Shown in pieces: positions 1 to 8,882 of a DNA stretch of 64,000 nt. Numbering within the stretch: the first letter of the stretch is position 1; every line of letters begins with the position of its first letter. Below the pieces are notes generated by a model. That model was not told the origin of the DNA. It saw only the letters and a program-made list of their open reading frames with translations, and did no database searches. Source of the DNA: Streptomyces tsukubensis. Lineage in GTDB: Bacteria; Actinomycetota; Actinomycetes; Streptomycetales; Streptomycetaceae. The DNA lies in contig NZ_CP020700.1 in assembly GCF_003932715.1 (NCBI RefSeq), positions 2,626,501-2,690,500 of the forward strand, in the 5' to 3' direction. A program made the translations under genes and the position numbers.

Positions 1-1
1 G

Positions 2-85
2 AAGGAGGCGTACCTCAGCTTCTGCACCCGCGAGGCGTTCGAGAACAGCGCCGCCATGGCCGACCGTCCGGCGGTGGGACGATGA
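2..85 (+). CDS. desC: C-terminal end of an upstream gene, probably desC (siderophore N-acyltransferase)
   Basis: An open frame enters from the left edge and gives 27 codons, ending ...RPAVGR before a TGA at 83-85. This stop overlaps the ATG of desD in an ATGA, so the two genes are translationally coupled. In Streptomyces the gene directly before desD is desC, which acylates N-hydroxycadaverine with acetyl-, succinyl- or fatty-acyl-CoA in desferrioxamine synthesis. Only the tail is present, so the assignment rests on position and coupling and not on a visible GNAT motif. Confidence 0.65.
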   Translation, partial: KEAYLSFCTREAFENSAAMADRPAVGR

Positions 86-1881
86 CCGCCGCCGACGCCG
101 TCGCCCATCTGACGCCCGAGCTGTGGGAGCGGGCCAACCGGCTTCTGGTCCGCAAGGCGCTCTCCGAGTTCGCCCATGAGCGGCTGCTGACACCCGAACC
201 GCTGGACGAGGCGGGCAGCTACCGCGTCCTCAGCGACGACGGGACCGTCGAGTACCGCTTCACGGCCGAACTACGGGCGCTGGACCACTGGGACATCTCC
301 GAGGAGTCGGTGGTCCGCAGCGTACGCGGGGAACTCCTGCCGCCGGACGCCGTCGACCTCTGCATCGAGCTGCGTACGGCACTGGGCCTCAGCGACGACG
401 TCCTGCCGGTGTATCTGGAGGAGATCGCCTCCACCCTGGCGGGGACCGCCTACAAGCTGAGCCTGGAGCCCGTCTCCTCGGCGGAGCTGGTACGGGCCGG
501 TTTCCAGGCCGTCGAGACCGGGATGACCGAGGGCCACCCCTGTTTCGTCGCCAACAACGGCCGGCTCGGCTTCGGGGTCCACGAGTATCTGTCGTACGCG
601 CCGGAGGCGGCGAGCCCGGTCCGGCTGATCTGGCTGGCCGCCCACCGCGAGCGGACCACCTTCACCTCCTGCGCCGACCTGGACTACGACACCCTGGTCC
701 GGGAGGAGCTGGGCGAGGAGACCCTCGCCCGGTTCGCGGCCCTGCTCACCGGGCAGGGGCTCGACCCGGACGACTACTACCTGCTGCCCGTCCATCCGTG
801 GCAGTGGTGGAACAAGCTCTCCGTCACCTTCGCCGCCGAGGTTGCCGAGCGGCGTCTGGTCTGCCTCGGCCCCGGCGACGACGAGTATCTGGCGCAGCAG
901 TCGATCCGTACCTTCTTCAACACCACCACCCCGCACAAGCACTATGTGAAGACGGCCCTGTCCGTCCTCAACATGGGCTTCATGCGCGGCCTCTCGGCGG
1001 CCTACATGGAGGCCACCCCCGCGATCAACGACTGGCTGGCCGGGCTGATCGAACAGGACCCGGTGCTCAAGGAGACCGGTTTCTCCATCATCCGGGAGCA
1101 TGCGGCGATCGGTTACCGGCACCGCCAGTACGAGCTGGCCACCGACCGCTACTCGCCCTACCGCAAGATGCTGGCGGCGCTCTGGCGGGAGAGCCCGGTG
1201 CCGTCGCTGGGTCCGGGCGAGAGCCTGGCGACCATGGCGTCCCTGCTCCACATCGACCGGGACGGGGCGTCGTTCGCCGGTGCCCTGATCGACGCGTCGG
1301 GGCAGACGCCCGCCGACTGGCTGCGGGACTATCTCCGCGCCTACCTCGTCCCCGTACTGCACAGCTTCTACGCGTACGACCTGGCCTATATGCCGCACGG
1401 CGAGAACGTCATCCTCGTCCTCGGCGCCGACGGCACGGTCCGGCGGGCGATCTTCAAGGACATCGCGGAAGAGATCGTGGTCATGGACCCCGACGCAATC
1501 CTGCCGCCCGCCGTGGAACGCGTCCGGGCCGAGGTCCCCGAAGACATGAAGCTGCTGTCGGTCTTCACCGACGTCTTCGACTGCTTCTTCCGCTTCCTGT
1601 CGGCGGCGCTGGCCGCCGAGGGCCGGATCGACGAGGACGCCTTCTGGGCGGCGGTCGCCGACTGCGCCCGGGAGTACCAGGCGTCCGTACCGCATCTGGC
1701 GGACCGGTTCGCCGAGTACGACCTCTTCGCACCCGAGTTCGCGCTCTCCTGCCTCAACCGGCTCCAGCTGCGGAACAACCGGCAGATGGTCGATCTGGCG
1801 GACCCGTCCGCCGCGCTCCAGCTCGTCGGCACCCTCCGCAACCCGCTGGCCGCCGTCCCGGCCGCGGCGGCGGCCCCCTGA
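82..1881 (+). CDS. desD: Desferrioxamine synthetase DesD (IucA/IucC-family NIS synthetase)
   Basis: The 599-aa product is an NRPS-independent siderophore synthetase. It joins N-hydroxy-N-succinylcadaverine units using ATP and closes the ring to form desferrioxamine E/B. Visible IucA/IucC-family landmarks are HPCFVANNGRLGFG (about 152-165), LPVHPWQWW (about 235-243), TTPHKHYVK (about 282-290) and the C-terminal MPHGENVILV segment; the last belongs to the FhuF-like half. Length is normal for DesD. The start overlaps the preceding stop (ATGA). It is the last gene of desABCD and is followed by two strong hairpins facing the convergent hexosaminidase gene. The family is usually iron-regulated by DmdR1/IdeR, but the operon promoter lies outside the window. 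Confidence 0.93.
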   Translation: MTAADAVAHLTPELWERANRLLVRKALSEFAHERLLTPEPLDEAGSYRVLSDDGTVEYRFTAELRALDHWDISEESVVRSVRGELLPPDAVDLCIELRTALGLSDDVLPVYLEEIASTLAGTAYKLSLEPVSSAELVRAGFQAVETGMTEGHPCFVANNGRLGFGVHEYLSYAPEAASPVRLIWLAAHRERTTFTSCADLDYDTLVREELGEETLARFAALLTGQGLDPDDYYLLPVHPWQWWNKLSVTFAAEVAERRLVCLGPGDDEYLAQQSIRTFFNTTTPHKHYVKTALSVLNMGFMRGLSAAYMEATPAINDWLAGLIEQDPVLKETGFSIIREHAAIGYRHRQYELATDRYSPYRKMLAALWRESPVPSLGPGESLATMASLLHIDRDGASFAGALIDASGQTPADWLRDYLRAYLVPVLHSFYAYDLAYMPHGENVILVLGADGTVRRAIFKDIAEEIVVMDPDAILPPAVERVRAEVPEDMKLLSVFTDVFDCFFRFLSAALAAEGRIDEDAFWAAVADCAREYQASVPHLADRFAEYDLFAPEFALSCLNRLQLRNNRQMVDLADPSAALQLVGTLRNPLAAVPAAAAAP

Positions 1882-1883
1882 GC

Positions 1884-1927
1884 GGACGGGCATCCCCCGA
1901 ACACGGTCCCTCGGGGGGTGCCCGTCC
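1884..1927. terminator. Hairpin after desD
   Basis: Arms 1884-1900 and 1911-1927 pair over 17 bp with one G-T step, around a 10-nt loop, and are followed by TTT on the plus strand. The position, 3 bp after the desD stop, suits a rho-independent terminator for the des operon. Confidence 0.75.
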
Positions 1928-1932
1928 TTTCC

Positions 1933-1975
1933 CCGCTGTGTCCGTACGGCCCGGGAGGCCGTACGGACACAGCGG
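1933..1975. terminator. Perfect 19-bp hairpin between convergent desD and hexosaminidase genes
   Basis: Arms 1933-1951 and 1957-1975 are exact reverse complements around the 5-nt loop CGGGA. The hairpin lies 10 bp past the hexosaminidase stop on the minus strand and after the first hairpin on the plus strand. It could stop transcription from both sides. There is no long T tract, as is usual in Streptomyces. Confidence 0.75.
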
Positions 1976-1985
1976 CACGCGCCCG

Positions 1986-3647
1986 TCAGTTCTTCGGCCA
2001 GGCCACCGTCGGTGAACGGTGGAAGGCGATGCCCAGCGCGGACATCCGCCCGGCCTGCGCCGCCAGCCTCGGCTCGTACTCGGCCCACGGGATACCCCCG
2101 CCGGACCAGCCCTTCTCCGCCACACCGAGCAGCCGCGGGAAGGCCATCTGCTCCAGCTGCGCGCTGTTGACCAGCGTCTCCGTCCAGATCGGGGCCTCGA
2201 CCCCGAGCACCGCCTCGTCCGGTACGCCCACATCCTTCAGATAGCGGGCGGGGTCCCAGTCGTAGGAGCGGTCGACCTCGACGCGGCCCGCCCAGGAGAG
2301 TCCCAGCGGATGCCGGTAGGTGTACTGCATATCCAGATAGACCCGGTCGGCCGGGGAGAGGATCAGCTTCGTCCCCTTCTTCACGGCGTCCGCGACCCGC
2401 TTCCGCTCGGCCTTCTCCGTCCGGTCCGTGCCCCAGTACTGGGCGAGCACCTCTTCGTCGGCCCCGGCTCCGGCGATCTCGTGCCAGGCCATCACCTTCT
2501 TGCCGTGCTTCGCGACGATCTCCCGCACCCGGTTCATAAAGGTGCGGTAGTCCTTCTTGCTGGTGCTGTCGGCCTCGTCGCCGCCGATGTGGAGGTACTC
2601 GCCGGGGGTCATCGCGGCCAGCTCCCGGATCACGTCCTCCACGAAGTCGTACGTCTCCTCCTTGCCGACGCACAGCGAGCTGAACCCCGTGTCCACCCCG
2701 GTGTGGACGGGGTCGCGGAAGCCGTGGCAGCTCAGCTCGGGATAGGAAGCGATCGCCGCCGCCGTATGGCCCGGCATGCCGATCTCGGGGATCACGTCCA
2801 TATGGCGGCTCGCCGCGTACGCCACGATCTCCCGGTACTGCGCCTTGGTGTAGAAGCCGCCCTTGCCGCCGCCGACGGCGGTGGCCGCGCCGACGGTGGT
2901 CAGCTTCGGCCGGGAGTCGATCGCGATCCGCCAGCCCTGGTCGTCGGTGAGATGGAGATGCAGCTTGTTGATCTTGTAGAGGGCGAGCTGGTCTATGTAC
3001 CGCTTGACCTGCGCGACCGTGAAGAAGTGCCGGGCGACATCGAGCATCGCGCCCCGGTAGGCGTACCGGGGGGTGTCGGTGATCGTGCCGCCGGGGAAGC
3101 GCCAGACAGCGGTCTGCCGGGTGTCCATCTCGACCGCGGGCGGCAGCAGCTGCCGCAGGGTCTGGACCCCGCGGAAGAGCCCGGCGGGCTCCCGGGCCAC
3201 CACGGAGACCGTGGCCTGCGAGGACGTCAGCCGGTAGCCCTCGGCGCCCAGATCCCGCCGGGCCGGGTCCAGCCGGAGCTGGATGCCGTCGGTGCCCGCC
3301 CCGGGGGTCACGGGCAGCCGATAGCCGGTGGAGGGGCGCAGGACCGCCGCCAGATAGTCGCCGACGGCCCGGACGGCGGGCCGGTCGTCGACCCGGATCG
3401 CGGCAGCGGGGGCAAGCGTGTACCCCGGTCCCGAGGGGCGGACGGAGGCGGGGGCGGGCACCACGTTCCCCAAGGGCGCGGAGGACACCGGTGGACGGCG
3501 GGGGGACTCCTCGCCGGAACCGGCGTCTCCCCCGCCGCCGAAGCAGCCCGTACCTGCCACGGCGGTGAGGAGCAGCACGCCGAGCAGGCGCCGCCCGGGG
3601 CGGCGGGGGGCCCGGAGCGGGCCGGGGCGGGGTCGGAGCAGTCGCAC
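1986..3647 (-). CDS. Secreted beta-N-acetylhexosaminidase, GH20, lipoprotein-type
   Basis: The 553-aa GH20 enzyme removes terminal N-acetylglucosamine from chito-oligosaccharides by substrate-assisted catalysis. The catalytic Asp-Glu pair is in HIGGDEAD (D357-E358), and the family strands YRGAMLDVARHF (about 197-208) and LHLHLTDDQGWR (about 229-240) are present. The N-terminus has basic residues, a hydrophobic stretch and Cys35 after AGTG, so it is probably exported and perhaps lipidated, although the lipobox is not ideal. I chose the GTG at 3647 because AAGGGAA sits 5 bp upstream; the frame stays open further upstream to a non-credible N-terminus. A DasR-like palindrome lies upstream. It corresponds by position and family to the S. 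coelicolor hexosaminidase next to desD. Confidence 0.92.
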   Translation of the reverse strand: MRLLRPRPGPLRAPRRPGRRLLGVLLLTAVAGTGCFGGGGDAGSGEESPRRPPVSSAPLGNVVPAPASVRPSGPGYTLAPAAAIRVDDRPAVRAVGDYLAAVLRPSTGYRLPVTPGAGTDGIQLRLDPARRDLGAEGYRLTSSQATVSVVAREPAGLFRGVQTLRQLLPPAVEMDTRQTAVWRFPGGTITDTPRYAYRGAMLDVARHFFTVAQVKRYIDQLALYKINKLHLHLTDDQGWRIAIDSRPKLTTVGAATAVGGGKGGFYTKAQYREIVAYAASRHMDVIPEIGMPGHTAAAIASYPELSCHGFRDPVHTGVDTGFSSLCVGKEETYDFVEDVIRELAAMTPGEYLHIGGDEADSTSKKDYRTFMNRVREIVAKHGKKVMAWHEIAGAGADEEVLAQYWGTDRTEKAERKRVADAVKKGTKLILSPADRVYLDMQYTYRHPLGLSWAGRVEVDRSYDWDPARYLKDVGVPDEAVLGVEAPIWTETLVNSAQLEQMAFPRLLGVAEKGWSGGGIPWAEYEPRLAAQAGRMSALGIAFHRSPTVAWPKN

Positions 3648-3706
3648 GGAGCTTCCCTTCAACGGGCGTCGAACCACGCGCCATGGTCGCTCAGCCCCCC
3701 GAATGC

Positions 3707-3716
3707 GGTCCAGACC
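3707..3716. promoter_or_regulatory. DasR-type dre palindrome upstream of hexosaminidase
   Basis: GGTCCAGACC is a GGTC-NN-GACC palindrome about 60 bp upstream of the hexosaminidase start. The known dre consensus for DasR, the GntR-family repressor of N-acetylglucosamine genes, has the core GGTCTAGACC. The outer bases match only partly. DasR binding is inferred from the core and from the function of the gene. Confidence 0.6.
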
Positions 3717-3841
3717 TCTGGTAGCCCTGTGGACAACCGGGGCCCAACCGGAACCCGTCACCGGGCGCTCGGCCGAACCCCCTTGCCGGGCAACGGGATC
3801 CGGCCCGGTCGTCCGGTGGCGGGAATGAAAGAATCGGACCC

Positions 3842-4711
3842 ATGGCGGAAATCATCCAGAAAGACGGCACGTGGAGCTTCGACGGGGACTCCGTGCGCAT
3901 CGTGCCCGGCTCCGACAAGAGCGTGGGCGTGCTGCGCCAGGCGCTCGGTGAGCTGAACGTACCGCTGGAGGCCGTCGCGGGGGTGTCCTACGAGCCGGGG
4001 CGGAAGTCCGGGCGGCTGCGGCTGCGGCTGCGCAGCGGGGCCGATCCGCTGCTCCAGCTCGCCGGCGGCCGTCTGAAGGAGAGCTGGGACCCCTACTCCC
4101 TCGGTGTGGAAGCGGACCGGGCCGGGGTGGCCGAGTACTTCGTGGACGAGGTCCGCAACGCCCTGCTGATCGAACAGATCGGCAGCGAGCAGGTCGACCG
4201 CTATCTGATGCCGGGGCCGGCCGTGCCGATCACCGCGTCGGCGGGCGACGGCACCGCCGAGTTCGACGGCGAACAGATCCGGCTCTCGTGGAACTGGAAG
4301 ACCGAGGACGCCAAGGCCTCCGGCGGTCCGCGCACGATCGGCATCGGAGACGTCGAGGCCGTGGACTGGCTGCCTGCCGCCACCCTGGAGAGCGGCTACC
4401 TCCGCTTCACCCTGACCCGGATCCGCTCCTCCGCCCCGGCCAAGCACGATCCGCACGCCATCGACCTGTGGGGCTTCCGGAAGGACCCCCTGATGGGTCT
4501 GGTGGGCGCCGCCGTGGTGGCCAGACTGCCGCATCCGTACGCCGCGAAGACCGCCCCCGCCCCCGAACTGACGAAGGCGCCCTCCGCCCCGGCGGAGGAC
4601 CACGACACCCTGCTGCGGCGCCTCCGGGAGCTGGGCGAACTGCACCGTTCGGGCATCCTCACCGACGAGGAGTTCAGCGCCGCCAAGCAGGCCGTACTGA
4701 AGCGCCTCTGA
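3842..4711 (+). CDS. DUF4429 protein with C-terminal SHOCT domain
   Basis: The 289-aa protein has two related beta-rich halves (about 5-110 and 130-235) that look like tandem DUF4429 repeats, each opening with a D/G-T-x-x-F-DG-x-x-(V/I) motif. A proline/alanine linker leads to a SHOCT-type helical tail (about 253-289, with LGELHRSGILTDEEFSAAK). SHOCT modules are small two-helix oligomerisation units. No signal peptide or membrane segment is seen, so it is probably cytosolic or membrane-associated. Its function is unknown. It is conserved in this position between the hexosaminidase and glmS in streptomycetes as far as I recall. Confidence 0.85.
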   Translation: MAEIIQKDGTWSFDGDSVRIVPGSDKSVGVLRQALGELNVPLEAVAGVSYEPGRKSGRLRLRLRSGADPLLQLAGGRLKESWDPYSLGVEADRAGVAEYFVDEVRNALLIEQIGSEQVDRYLMPGPAVPITASAGDGTAEFDGEQIRLSWNWKTEDAKASGGPRTIGIGDVEAVDWLPAATLESGYLRFTLTRIRSSAPAKHDPHAIDLWGFRKDPLMGLVGAAVVARLPHPYAAKTAPAPELTKAPSAPAEDHDTLLRRLRELGELHRSGILTDEEFSAAKQAVLKRL

Positions 4712-4819
4712 GCCCTTTCCCCGGCCAGGTCCGAGGACAGGCCGGAGAAAGCCAGGGGATCCTGCCCGGAATCGGGCAGGATTCTTGCATTCGGGGAGAT
4801 CGACCCGCAGTATCGACGG

Positions 4820-5143
4820 GTGCTCGAACACCGCCCGCCCGGTCGTCCCTCATCCTCCGCGTCGCCACCCTCACACCCCGCGCACGCGCACGACGACCTC
4901 GTCGACCATCTGGTCCGCTCCACCGCGCTCCCGCGCGGCGAGGCGGTCCGGGTCGTCTTCGACGTGCTGGCGTACTTCGACGAGAAGACAGAGGTCTACG
5001 TCCGCCGCCGCCACCGGGAGCTCCAGTCGGGCGGCCTGGCGAACGCCGAGATCTTCGAGCGGATCGCGGCCGAGCTGCCGCGCCGCGCGGTGGCACCGCC
5101 GGAGCTGTCGCTCCGGCAGCTGCGCCGCATGGTCTACGGCTGA
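4820..5143 (+). CDS. Small conserved hypothetical protein upstream of glmS
   Basis: The frame encodes 107 aa from a GTG. After about 25 low-complexity residues there is a compact helical, charged region (DDLVDHLVRST to the C-terminal LRQLRRMVYG) with strong GC3 bias, which supports coding. The start is uncertain because no good ribosome-binding site precedes this GTG and the first 25 residues may not be translated. It ends 37 bp before glmS and may be co-transcribed with it. I do not recognise the family. Confidence 0.65.
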   Translation: MLEHRPPGRPSSSASPPSHPAHAHDDLVDHLVRSTALPRGEAVRVVFDVLAYFDEKTEVYVRRRHRELQSGGLANAEIFERIAAELPRRAVAPPELSLRQLRRMVYG

Positions 5144-5180
5144 CGGACGATCTCTCACCTACGGAGGGGCAAGAACCTTT

Positions 5181-6998
5181 ATGTGCGGAATTGTCGGTTA
5201 CATCGGTAAGCGTGATGTGGCACCACTGCTGCTGGAGGGCCTGCAGCGACTGGAGTACCGGGGTTACGACTCCGCGGGCATCGTGATCACCGGCCCCAAG
5301 GGCGGCGGGCTGAAGCTGGTCAAGGCCAAGGGCCGGGTCCGCGATCTGGAGGCCAGGGTCCCCAAGCGGTTCGCCGGGACCACCGGAATCGCCCACACCC
5401 GCTGGGCCACCCACGGCGCGCCGAGCGACGAGAACGCCCACCCCCACCTCTCGGCCGACGAGAAGGTCGCCGTCGTCCACAACGGCATCATCGACAACGC
5501 CTCCGATCTGCGCGCCCGGCTGGAGGCCGAGGGCGTGGTCTTCGCCTCCGAGACCGACACCGAGGTCCTCACCCATCTGATCGCCCGCTCCGCGGCCGAG
5601 ACGCTGGAGGAGAAGGTCCGCCACGCCCTGAAGGTGGTCGAGGGCACCTACGGCATCGCCGTGATGCACGCCGACTTCACCGACCGGATCGTGGTCGCCC
5701 GCAACGGCTCCCCCGTCGTCCTCGGCATCGGCGAGAAGGAGATGTTCGTCGCCTCCGACGTCGCCGCGCTGGTCGCCCACACCCGCCAGATCGTCACCCT
5801 CGACGACGGCGAGATGGCCACCCTCAAGGCCGACGACTTCCGCACCTACACCACCGAGGGGTCGACCACGACGGCGACGCCGACCACCGTGGAGTGGGAG
5901 GCCGAGTCGTACGACATGGGCGGCCACGACACGTACATGCACAAGGAGATCAGCGAGCAGGCCGACGCGGTCGACCGCGTGCTGCGCGGCCGTATCGACG
6001 ACCGGTTCTCCACCGTGCACCTGGGCGGGCTCAACCTCGACGCCCGCGAGGCCCGCTCCATCCGCCGGGTCAAGATCCTCGGCTGCGGCACCTCGTACCA
6101 CGCGGGCATGATCGGCGCCGGGCTGATCGAATCGCTGGCCCGGATCCCCGCGGACGCCGAACCCGCCTCCGAGTTCCGCTACCGCAATCCGGTCGTCGAC
6201 CCCGACACCCTCTACATCGCCGTCTCGCAGTCCGGCGAGACCTACGACGTCCTCGCCGCCGTCCAGGAGCTGAAGCGCAAGGGCGCCCGGGTGCTGGGCG
6301 TGGTCAACGTGGTCGGCTCCGCGATCGCCCGGGAGGCCGACGGCGGCGTGTACGTCCACGCGGGCCCCGAGGTCTGCGTGGTCTCCACCAAGTGCTTCAC
6401 CAACACCGTCGTCGCCTTCGCGCTGCTCGCGCTCCACCTCGGCCGGATCCGGGACCTCTCGGTCTCCGAGGGCAAGCGGATCATCGAGGGCCTGCGCCGG
6501 CTGCCGGAGCAGATCGCGGAGATCCTCCAGGCCGAGGACGACATCAAGAAGCTCGCCGAGGAGTACGCGGGCGCCCAGTCGATGATGTTCATCGGACGGG
6601 TGCGCGGCTATCCGGTGGCGCTGGAGGCTTCGCTGAAGCTGAAGGAGATCTCGTACATCCACGCCGAGGCCTACCCGGCGTCCGAGCTGAAGCACGGTCC
6701 GCTGGCGCTGATCGAGCCCGCGCTGCCGACGGTCGCGATCGTCCCCGACGACGATCTGCTGGAGAAGAACCGCGCCGCGCTGGAGGAGATCAAGGCCCGC
6801 AGCGGCCGGATCCTGGCCGTGGCCCACCGGGAGCAGGAGAAGGCCGACCACACGGTCGTCGTCCCGAAGAACGAGAACGAGCTGGACCCGATCCTGATGG
6901 GCATCCCGCTCCAGCTCTTCGCCTACCACACGGCCCTGGCCATGGGCCGGGACATCGACAAGCCGCGCAACCTGGCGAAGTCCGTCACCGTGGAGTGA
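5181..6998 (+). CDS. glmS: Glutamine--fructose-6-phosphate aminotransferase GlmS
   Basis: The 605-aa enzyme makes glucosamine-6-phosphate from fructose-6-phosphate and glutamine, the first step to UDP-GlcNAc and peptidoglycan. Cys2 of MCGIVGYIG is the Ntn amidotransferase nucleophile, so the ATG at 5181 is fixed; GGAGG lies 13 bp upstream. The N-terminal glutaminase half contains the HTRWATHG and HNGIIDN motifs. Two SIS domains follow, with GCGTSYHAG and SQSGET in the first and the EASLKLKEISYIHAEA lid in the second. Length and motifs are normal. No glmS ribozyme is expected or seen. Streptomyces often carry a second glmS, so this need not be the only copy. Confidence 0.96.
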   Translation: MCGIVGYIGKRDVAPLLLEGLQRLEYRGYDSAGIVITGPKGGGLKLVKAKGRVRDLEARVPKRFAGTTGIAHTRWATHGAPSDENAHPHLSADEKVAVVHNGIIDNASDLRARLEAEGVVFASETDTEVLTHLIARSAAETLEEKVRHALKVVEGTYGIAVMHADFTDRIVVARNGSPVVLGIGEKEMFVASDVAALVAHTRQIVTLDDGEMATLKADDFRTYTTEGSTTTATPTTVEWEAESYDMGGHDTYMHKEISEQADAVDRVLRGRIDDRFSTVHLGGLNLDAREARSIRRVKILGCGTSYHAGMIGAGLIESLARIPADAEPASEFRYRNPVVDPDTLYIAVSQSGETYDVLAAVQELKRKGARVLGVVNVVGSAIAREADGGVYVHAGPEVCVVSTKCFTNTVVAFALLALHLGRIRDLSVSEGKRIIEGLRRLPEQIAEILQAEDDIKKLAEEYAGAQSMMFIGRVRGYPVALEASLKLKEISYIHAEAYPASELKHGPLALIEPALPTVAIVPDDDLLEKNRAALEEIKARSGRILAVAHREQEKADHTVVVPKNENELDPILMGIPLQLFAYHTALAMGRDIDKPRNLAKSVTVE

Positions 6999-7003
6999 CC
7001 CGC

Positions 7004-7021
7004 GGGGGCGGCCCCGCCCCC
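7004..7021. terminator. Short GC hairpin after glmS
   Basis: GGGGGCG (7004-7010) and CGCCCCC (7015-7021) form a 7-bp stem with a 4-nt loop, starting 6 bp after the glmS stop. This is a weak terminator candidate; there is no T tract. Confidence 0.4.
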
Positions 7022-7426
7022 GTGTCCTGTCGCCCAGCCGGTCCCCCGCGCGTCGCCACCGTGTCACGCGGGGGACGGCACCGGCCGGAACGGCTCACCG
7101 CCCGGCCCGCGCCCGCTCGGCTCGCGGCCGTCACTCCGCGGCCGGCGGGACGTCCTGAGAAGCCCGGCACCTGAACCGGTGGGGGAAACCCCCTGCGGGT
7201 ACGTCGCGGTGCGAGGTCGTCTCCTGACGCCGGACAGCGGCGAACACATCCGGCCCGGCTGGCCGTTATGTACCCGGTACGGCCGCGCCGAGCACCTCGG
7301 AACGGACCCGGATTCCGACCGGCCCGCCCGGCGACCGCCCGAGCCCGGCACCACATGCACCAGGCGCCGCGCGCATTACGGCGGAGGGGGTACGGAGCGG
7401 GTCGCGGCCTCAAGGAAAGACGACGC
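7022..7426. other. Intergenic stretch between glmS and the universal stress protein gene
   Basis: Both flanking genes point into this roughly 400-bp stretch. It holds open frames on both strands, but they lack coherent protein character or ribosome-binding sites. A short GGGGGAAACCCCC-type stem near 7184-7196 is the only structure I see. No RNA gene or repeat is recognised. Confidence 0.5.
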
Positions 7427-7948
7427 TCAGGGAATGACGACGACGGGGCGCTGTGCGCGCCGCGCCAGCCGGCCGGCGACCGAACCGAAGATGCGTCCCA
7501 CGATCCCGTGCGTCGAGCCGACGACGATGGCGTCGGCCGAGTACTCCCGGCCGACCTCCTCCAGCTCGTGGCAGATGTCGCCGCCGCGCTCCACCAGGAT
7601 CCACGGGACCTCGGAGAGATAATCGGCGCAGGCCAGCTCCAGGCCGAGCACCTCGGTGCGATGGTCGGGCACATCGACGAAGACGGGGGGCTCGCAGCCC
7701 GCCCAGACGGTGGTCGGCAGCCGGTTGGCGACATGGACGATGATCAGACCCGAACCCGAACGCCGGGCCATGCCGATCGCATAGGCGAGCGCCCGCTCAC
7801 TGGAGGTCGAACCGTCGAAGCCGACGACGACACCGTGGCGGAACGCCGGATCGCAGGAAGGGCGCGCTTCTTCCGCCGCTCGCAGATCCGACAGGGGGTC
7901 GGCTACCTGCTTGCGGTCCGCGGGTTCGGGGATCTCATGACCGGCCAT
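7427..7948 (-). CDS. Universal stress protein (UspA family)
   Basis: The 173-aa single-domain Usp has a 35-residue N-terminal extension, then the typical first strand VVVGFDGSTSSERALAYA (about 40-57) and the ATP-binding C-terminal motif GSTHGIVGRIFGSVAGRLARR, which fits G-x2-G-x9-G(S/T). It is therefore probably an ATP-binding Usp of the MJ0577 type. Such proteins bind nucleotides and help cells survive stress or dormancy. It stands alone on the minus strand, convergent with glmS. Confidence 0.88.
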   Translation of the reverse strand: MAGHEIPEPADRKQVADPLSDLRAAEEARPSCDPAFRHGVVVGFDGSTSSERALAYAIGMARRSGSGLIIVHVANRLPTTVWAGCEPPVFVDVPDHRTEVLGLELACADYLSEVPWILVERGGDICHELEEVGREYSADAIVVGSTHGIVGRIFGSVAGRLARRAQRPVVVIP

Positions 7949-8456
7949 GGGTGTCTCGGCGAAGAAAGTCCTCTGTGGAATCAGCGGAAGGGGGGAACAA
8001 CAGAGCAGGCTGAGCGGTGCTGTGTCCGGGAATCATCTTCCCTGGCCCATACCCGCAAGGGTACGGCGACACTCCTCTCCTGCCCAAGGGCTGTCCCCAC
8101 CGGGCGTTCCACGGAGCATGCCCGAGGGCGTCCTCGTTGGCAATGCCGTGTGGTGCCTACAGCGGACCGGAAGCCACCGGCGGCCGGTGGACGGCCCGGC
8201 CGCCCCGGCCGGTCGGCGGGACCGCCGAGGGGGGTGCGCCCCGCTCGGGGCCGGGCGGAGGTGTTCGAGGGGCCCGGACGGCCCCGGCAACCGCCGTACA
8301 GCAGGTCACGGCGGAGCGGCCGGGCGGGCGGCCGTGTTCCGTTCGGGTGCGGTCCATGCGGTCGAGACAGTGTCTGCCGCAGTGACCGGAAGGCAGCGGT
8401 CCTCGTTGGCTCCTCGGACACCCGCAGCCGTGACCGCAGCCCGGAGGAGGCCTTCC
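7949..8456. other. Divergent intergenic region, about 500 bp
   Basis: This lies between the divergently transcribed Usp gene and a small membrane-protein gene, so it should contain both promoters. It includes TACCC-GCAA-GGGTA, a small hairpin with a GNRA-type loop near 8049-8065. The long open frames across it are GC-driven shadows. No clear promoter consensus was identified. Confidence 0.4.
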
Positions 8457-8882
8457 GTGCCGACGCATCCGTCCGCCGCCCCGCCGACCGCTTCGTCCGA
8501 GCACACCAGCCCGTACTCCGCCGCCACGGCCGGCCCTTCCGCGCGCCCCGCGCCCCCGGCGGCCGGGGACGCCGCCCCCGCCCCCTCCGGCGGCACAGCC
8601 GACCCGGCCGGCGACCCGGCCGGGGACGTCGTCCGCTGGGCCGCCTTCAGCTGCCTGCTCGTGCCGGTCGTCCTCATCGTCTACGGGGCGTCCGTCGGCG
8701 GCGCCACGGCGGCCGCCCTCGGCCTGGCCGCGGTGACCGCGGCCTGCCGGGTGCTGCTGCGCCATTCCGAACGCAACGCCGCCCGGGCCGCCGCGGCACA
8801 GGGGCCCCGGACGCCCGAGCGGCCCGGCCGGGGGGTCCGGTCCGGCGGCCGTCACGGTGCCGGAAGTACCCCCGGCGAGTGA
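8457..8882 (+). CDS. Small membrane protein upstream of adpA
   Basis: The GTG at 8457 is preceded by a strong GGAGGAGG ribosome-binding site 5-6 bp upstream. The product is 141 aa. The first 57 residues are Ala/Pro/Ser-rich and probably disordered. Two adjacent hydrophobic helices follow (about 60-78 and 83-100), then a basic, Arg/Ala/Gly-rich tail. Topology suggests a small two-pass membrane protein. I recognise no family; the position upstream of adpA is shared with other Streptomyces as far as I recall. Confidence 0.7.
   Translation: MPTHPSAAPPTASSEHTSPYSAATAGPSARPAPPAAGDAAPAPSGGTADPAGDPAGDVVRWAAFSCLLVPVVLIVYGASVGGATAAALGLAAVTAACRVLLRHSERNAARAAAAQGPRTPERPGRGVRSGGRHGAGSTPGE

Noticed and set aside
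271..3684. Open frame of 1137 codons on the minus strand across desD and the hexosaminidase gene
   Set aside because: It is antisense to desD and out of frame with the hexosaminidase, Arg/Pro/Gly-rich without any domain, and is a result of high GC content.
5144..5180. glmS ribozyme or riboswitch upstream of glmS
   Set aside because: Only 37 bp separate glmS from the previous frame, and no glmS ribozyme core was recognised; the ribozyme is typical of Firmicutes.
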